NCBI RefSeq assembly: GCF_028769735.1
Contig: NC_088171.1
Span: 141,195,917 to 141,259,916, forward strand
DNA from: Zonotrichia leucophrys gambelii
Lineage: Eukaryota > Chordata > Aves > Passeriformes > Passerellidae
Direction of reading: 5' to 3'
DNA: 64,000 nucleotides
The notes under the pieces are model-generated. The model made no database searches. It was not told where the DNA came from and worked only from the letters and a program-made list of their open reading frames with translations. A program made the position numbers and the translations under genes. Positions 58,981 to 64,000 of the stretch are shown in pieces; position 1 is the stretch's first letter; the number at the start of each line of letters is the position of its first letter.

Positions 58981-59654
58981 TCTATTGCCCTGTACACCTT
59001 ACTCTATTCTCTATCAAAAGCTGAATGAGTCCCATGCAGTCAAAGCCCAGATCAAGAAGAAACAGAAAGAAGAAGAAATCAACAGGAACAGAATTAAGGT
59101 GTCCAAAGAGACTAATTAAGATTTTCCTTCTAAAAGTGCTTCACTTCACTGGTCCTGTTGTGGCCCAGCTGGGGTGGTACAGAGGGGATGTGGGTGGAAG
59201 TTTGTAGACTTTGATTTCCTCAGGCCATGACCTGTGAAGTCCATGGAGGAGCTCTTTTCACCTCTGTGGGGCAAGACAGTTTGCCTACAAAAGTTTTGGA
59301 GAACATAGCTAATGAAAAGTGGGTAATGGTCAAGCTGATAATCCAGAAGGACCACTGTGAGTAAATTTCAGCTGGATCAGGAAAACAGCTTGTGTTGGTT
59401 CAGACAACATCTGAACTTGAACATCAAGTGAATGAAGTTTCAGTTTTGATGGAAAACAGTCAGTTTACAATGTCAGCAATGAGTTATGCTAAAAATCCTA
59501 ACAGGCCCCCACAAGTTAGTGATAAAGGGCAACGTTCCTGGGCAGCTGCAGGAGCTGTCAGGAGGCCATGGCAGGTGCTGACCTGCCCTGTCCATCTCCA
59601 GCAAGGGAAGGGCTCCAAACTCAGCCACCACACCGTGCACCCTCCCCAGGGCTG
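58981..59654. other. Intergenic downstream of FAM83A
   Basis: No supported feature. The right end from about 59.5 kb is GC-richer but not assignable. Confidence 0.5.
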
Positions 59655-60020
59655 GGCATGACAGCAAGCTGAGTGCTGCAGGGGAGTCACTGGAGGGAAG
59701 GGAGGTTATCCAGGGGCAGCTGGACAGGCTGGAGGCCCACATGAACCCCATGAAGTTCAACAAGGCCAAGTGCAAGGTCCTGCACCTGTGCAGAGCAGGG
59801 GGTGAATGGATTGAGAGCAGCCCAGAGGAGAAGCTGGGAACTCTGTTTGGTTTATTGGACATGAGCTGTGCACACACAGACCAAATGTGCCCTGGGCAGC
59901 ATCCAAAGCCCCACAGGCAGCAGGGCCAGGGAGGGGATTCTGCCTCTCTGCTTTGGTCACTCTCTGTAGTGACTCAGGATCTCATCTGGGCTTTGCTGAG
60001 GCCCACTGGATTCCCCTGCT
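59655..60020 (+). mobile_element. CR1 LINE fragment, plus orientation
   Basis: CR1 landmarks in order: AGCAAGCTGAGTGCTGCAG, CTGGACAGGCTGGAGGCCCA, ATGAAGTTCAACAAGGCCAA, GTGCAAGGTCCTGCACCTG, AAATGTGCCCTGGGCAGC and TCATCTGGGCTTTGCTGAGG. It lacks the 3' terminal repeats and is diverged in its second half. Confidence 0.85.
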
Positions 60021-62060
60021 GCCCTCCTATTTTGTCCTGTTTTGTCCTATTTTGAAGGAAGATGATCTAGGTGAGGCTAAAAGCTTCAATAAATGTAGCC
60101 TATACCAACCTCCAGATAATCTACAGAAGTGACTTTCTAACTCAAAGTGATTTTTTTGAGGATGTTTAGACTTAGAGTGGGAGGACCTGTGGAGGGCAGC
60201 AAGGGCCTCCAATGGGTCCCAGCAAAGCCCAGGTGAGGCCTCAGAGCACTCTGGAGGTCAATTAAGTCCCCATGTGGGCCTGAGAAAAGCCCCAGGGCTT
60301 TCTGGAGGGCAATTCTGCCCTGTCAGAGCAGCATTGGTGGTGACAGCAACGAGGACACTTCTGTCAGGGCTGGTTCTGTGCATGTCCTCACCATGGGAGC
60401 AGAGAGCAGGCAAGTGCCACTGCCCAAGGGACTGCCATGCACCAGGAAAGGAGGTTTGGCAGGGCACCAGGAACCCAGAGCTGCTCCAGCATTCACACCC
60501 TGGCACTAGGCTGGATGAATAGGCTGGGCTTGGCCAAAGTGTCCCTGTGTCCCTTCCCCAGGCAGAACCAGCCCTGCAGGTCTTTCAGCTGTTGTGCTGC
60601 TGTCCTGTGAGCAAGTGCTGCCCATTAAGATGGTTTGGAATGTGCATCCTGGTGCCTGGACATGCAACTCCCACCGGATCCCACCAGCAACTGCTGCTCA
60701 CACTGGAGACACCCAGAGGAGCCTGTGCTCCAGGGCATTCCCTGTGCTTGCTGCCTGTCAACCTGGGAGCATTTCACTGATTGGTTCCTCCACAGGCTGC
60801 TTCCAGTCCCCTGGGAATTCACCTGACTTGCATGACTTCAAGTGCCATGGAGAATGGCTTGGCAATCCACCAGCCATTCCCTCAGGACTCCAGGACACAT
60901 CTCACCAGGTCCCAGACTCAGGGATGTTCAGGTTCCTCAGGTGCTCTCAACCCTGATCTTCTCTCACAGTAGGAGGGACTTTGCTTCCCCAGTCCCTGCC
61001 TTGAGAGCCATCAACTCAAAAGGCATAAGAGGAGAGGTTGCCAGTGAAAACTGAAGCAGAAAATTAATTATCTCAGCCTTCTCCATGCCCATTGTTAGCA
61101 GTTTGTCAGTTCTTCCACAGGCCGTTTTCTTTTTTTTTCCCCTTTGTGACACCAACAGTTCCCTGGTCTTACCCTGTTATTCCTCCTAGAAAACAAAGAT
61201 CATCCAGGTGTTACTCCTCCCTCAACCACTGCACACCACACTCCTCCTTTTCCAGGAGCCTCACTAGGCCTGCCAACTGCACCTCTACTCCACTTGCCTT
61301 TTCCAGCCTTGGAAATTGTTTCCAGTTTGTCCTGTGATGGACAAGAAGGTGATGGGGAACAGTGAGCAGGAATGAAGCAATTCTGCCTTACAGTGTATCC
61401 CATAGGAGGCAGGAAGATCAACTGACTCATACCAGGGGAACCTCCCTCCCAGGGCCAGTGCTCCGAGGGTCTCCCCTCCAGCACTCCAGCCACTCATCCT
61501 GACACAGAATTCCATCCAGCTTGATGGCAGCCCTGAAGTACTGTCCATTTTGTTCAGTTTTTCCTGAATTTCTGTCACCAGTGACCCCCATTTTACCTCA
61601 CCTACTGAACCCCCAGTGACTGATGCTGTCCCCAGTGTCAGGACCTTCCCAGGCAGTGTGGATCCTGCAAGGACAATTGGGGGAACTCACCCAGTACTGG
61701 CTGGGTGAGATGCCATCACCTCAGTCACTGGGGGGAGCCCACAGGATCCCACCTGGGCTCCCAGATTACTGTCAAAATGGGTTTGCTTGCATTTTTCATC
61801 TAGCTTGTGTATGTGTACCAGAAAAAAGGCAGGAGAAGTTGGCACTACCTAAAACTCCTCTGCTACTGCCAGCAATAAAGGTGCCTCTAAGCTGGGAGCA
61901 CAAGCAGGGCTCCATGTCACAACCCTATTTTTTTCTCTATTAAACTGCCTTTATTGTTAACCACAGGTCCTTTTTCTATCCATCCTATTTTCTCCTTCCC
62001 TGTGGTGCTGAGGGAGCAGGGAATGATAGAACATTGGAGTGGGCACCTGGCAGCAGGCCA
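60021..62060. other. Intergenic, GC-moderate
   Basis: No gene supported. Many overlapping short frames on both strands with no family resemblance. It could hold diverged repeats that I cannot name. Confidence 0.45.
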
Positions 62061-62312
62061 AGGTCAAACCCCCACCCAGTGACAGGATGGCAGGTTTTAA
62101 ATTGAAAAAGGGTAGATTTACACTGGATACAAGGAATAATTTTTTTATGATGAGCATGGTGAGGCACTGGAACAGTTGCCCAGAGAAGTTATGGATGCCC
62201 CATTGTCCGATTTTCGGCTGTTTGGATGGCCTGGAAAGGCCCGGGGTGACCTTGGGGCAGCCCGCACTTCAAGGGATGAGAAGAGGCTTCAAATCTTTTC
62301 TCGGTCTCGATG

Positions 62313-62318
62313 TTTATT
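62313..62318 (-). promoter_or_regulatory. LTR poly(A) signal (AATAAA)
   Basis: The minus-strand AATAAA lies about 100 bp downstream of the TATA-like box of the solo LTR, as expected for an R region. Confidence 0.6.
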
Positions 62319-62537
62319 AATTGTTTATCTAAAAGATTTTCTCTCGGCCCGACAGAGGTCTGCTCAGCAGCCAGCCATGAGCACACTCCCCTGCCCTCCA
62401 GGCGGTCACCTATCTTTATACCCAAAGTTACGTATACAATATTTATCATTTTTCCCCAATACCTTTTACCCTTATTAACCAGTGCACTTTTAGTAATAAC
62501 CAATCCTAAAGTGCCACCATCACCACAGAAGATGGAG

Positions 62538-62559
62538 GAGAAGAAGAAGAAGAAGAAGG
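62538..62559. repeat. (GAA)n purine tract inside the LTR
   Basis: About seven AAG/GAA units on the plus strand in the U3 portion of the solo LTR. Confidence 0.8.
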
Positions 62560-62976
62560 ACAGGACACGCCCCAATTCCTCCATCTTACTTCTCTAAACC
62601 CCCCTGTACAGAAATCCTAAACCCTGTGTTTCACTCTCTAATTAGCTAATCCCTTCACCATTCACCCCGGTGAAATCCTCCTATCCTCATACAGGTGTCG
62701 TCTCCTGTGTAGGATCAAAGTCCAGCCACCAGACACTTCTGGCAACATTCCAGGACTCCCGAGCCCCCCAAGGGTGGTCTCGGTGACTCGGCACCTCAGT
62801 CCTGAGGTGCTGAGATCCCACACCCCATCACTGGCAGTGTTCAAGGTCAGGCTGGATGGGGCTTTGAGCAACCTGGTAGAGTGGAAAGTTCCCTGCCAAC
62901 CCCCCAGGCAGGAAGGCTGGAACTGGATGACCTCTGAAGTTCCCTTCCAACCCAAATCATTGGGTGATTCTGTGAT

Positions 62977-64000
62977 GAAAACTGTGTGAACATTACTGAT
63001 TACAGCGCTCATGCGGTCCCTCACCTCAGAGCCAGCAGCAAACTCTCAACAGCAAGGCACAGAACGGTGTTTGCACACAGCAGTCGTTCCAGGAGCATCA
63101 CAACCAGCAGCACAGGGTCCTGCCCAAAGCACCTGTACCACAGGCAAGTGTTTAAATAACAAAATCAAACCTCAGGAACTGTTAGTGGATTCTCACTTGC
63201 AATTTGCAATACTACAATTTGCTGTTTAACTCAGAATGGAGTAGTGAGGCATGTGCTAATACCAACAATAATATAAAAGCCAAATCATGAAGAAATCTAT
63301 TACAGGCAGATGTAAAATTATGCAGAAGGTAGAGGCAACAATGAAGCATTCAATGGAAAATGGAAATGCAAAGCCCCTCTAGAGACACGATCAGAAACAG
63401 AAAACTGGAGTTAGAAGAGGCACAAAAAAGGGAGAGGCAGTCCAAGAAAGGAAGAACTGAAGTAGCTGAGATGAGAGATAGCCAGGCAAAAATGGGACAA
63501 AGGAACATTTTATAGCCCCAGTGCAATAAACACTGGCTATTTGGAACAGTAACTATGTGACACACTCTGAACAGCATTCATCTTCTTTTCTTTGCACTGG
63601 TTAAAAATCAACATTTTTGCTTTATTATTATGTTTTTGAAAATACTGCCTGCTCTTAAGAGCTACCTCTTGTCCTTGTCAGTGGGGAGTTAACCTTTCTG
63701 TTCCCAGCTTAAGTGACAGTGTCAAGTCAAACAATCTGGACAGACAACAAAAGGTCTCCAAATCACCTTGGCTAGCTGCTGTGTATTTTGGACATCTCAG
63801 TTGCAAAATGACAACGTTTGGCAAGTATTTAATTTGCTGCTAAAACAGTTCCAATGCTGTTTGTGAAGCCAAATAATTTGGTGAGTTTCCATTAAATGTC
63901 TATACAGTCCTGGTCCCATAAAAGCTGTGTTCTGATGTCCTAACAGCTGAGACGAAACAAATTACAGCCTTTTTATGTGGCCACTCATGACCTTCAGTTC
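62977..64000. other. Intergenic to window end
   Basis: AT-rich DNA with no supported gene, RNA or repeat. Confidence 0.55.

Larger units (their letters stand above)
62204..62822 (-). mobile_element. Solo LTR of an avian endogenous retrovirus (ERVK-like by 6-bp target duplication)
   Basis: This 619-bp element is flanked by a perfect direct repeat CCCCAT (62198-62203 and 62823-62828) and has TG...CA termini: minus-strand start TGTGGGATCTC, end AAATCGGACA. On the minus strand it holds a TATA-like GGGTATAAAG (plus-strand complement about 62414-62423) and an AATAAA poly(A) signal (62313-62318), in the order expected for U3-R-U5. No internal gag, pol or env sequence is present, so it is a solo LTR left by recombination. 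The 6-bp duplication suggests a beta-retrovirus/ERVK-like source, but class assignment needs a repeat library. Confidence 0.88.
62061..62976 (+). mobile_element. CR1 LINE 3' end, split by an inserted LTR
   Basis: The left part (to 62203) shows CCCAGTGACAGGATGGCAGG, TTTACACTGGATACAAGGAA and CACTGGAACAGTTGCCCAGA. The right part (from 62829) continues with GTTCAAGGTCAGGCTGGATG and AACCTGGTAGAGTGGAAAG. It finishes at TTGGGTGATTCTGTGATGA, the CR1 3' terminus. The CR1 reading is continuous once the LTR at 62204-62822 and one target copy are removed. Confidence 0.92.

Noticed and set aside
62189..62584. 131-codon minus-strand open frame
   Set aside because: It lies within the solo LTR, which is non-coding. 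No retroviral gene was found.
1..64000. CRISPR arrays, bacterial operons, attachment sites or plasmid origins
   Set aside because: The window is clearly vertebrate nuclear DNA with introns and CR1 elements, and no regularly spaced repeat array was seen.

Overview
This is a vertebrate nuclear window that looks avian, probably from a songbird. The evidence is several copies of the CR1 LINE with their diagnostic 3' ends, a solo LTR of a bird-type endogenous retrovirus, compact introns, and an AT-rich background with sharp CpG islands. It holds three protein-coding genes and one tRNA gene in the order DERL1 (minus), TBC1D31 (plus), tRNA-Met (minus), FAM83A (plus). From memory this is the order on human 8q24.13, so it is a conserved block. 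The species assignment is an inference. I rebuilt all exons by hand from open frames, GT/AG splice sites and similarity to the known families.

Layout. Positions 1 to about 5.4 kb are intergenic or distal 3' flank. DERL1 runs leftwards, with eight coding exons between 19900 and 7042 giving 251 residues, and its 3' UTR probably reaches about 5.4-5.8 kb. A CpG island at about 19.4-20.8 kb is a head-to-head promoter: the DERL1 and TBC1D31 start codons lie 683 bp apart. TBC1D31 runs rightwards through 23 coding exons, 20584-43770, giving 1,078 residues. A second CpG-rich interval, about 45.0-46.45 kb, contains the elongator tRNA-Met gene (45358-45430, minus) and three homeodomain-type TAATTR cores spaced exactly 25 bp apart. 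FAM83A follows with four coding exons (47392-57388, 445 residues) and a 3' UTR ending near 58.97 kb. The rest, to 64 kb, is intergenic. It holds a CR1 fragment and a second CR1 split by a 619-bp solo LTR with a perfect 6-bp target duplication.

Function. The genes are neighbours rather than a pathway. DERL1 is an ER membrane pseudoprotease of ER-associated degradation. TBC1D31 is a WD40-TBC-coiled-coil centrosomal/ciliary protein. FAM83A is a DUF1669 anchor for casein kinase 1 and a MAPK-pathway modulator. Only DERL1 and TBC1D31 share a regulatory region. I found no clearly new biological system. The points most worth a second look are the shared ZNF143-type promoter, the 25-bp TAATT array, possible isoform-generating signals in TBC1D31 (intronic polyadenylation and tandem acceptors), the LTR nested in a CR1, and a probable relic MIR element.
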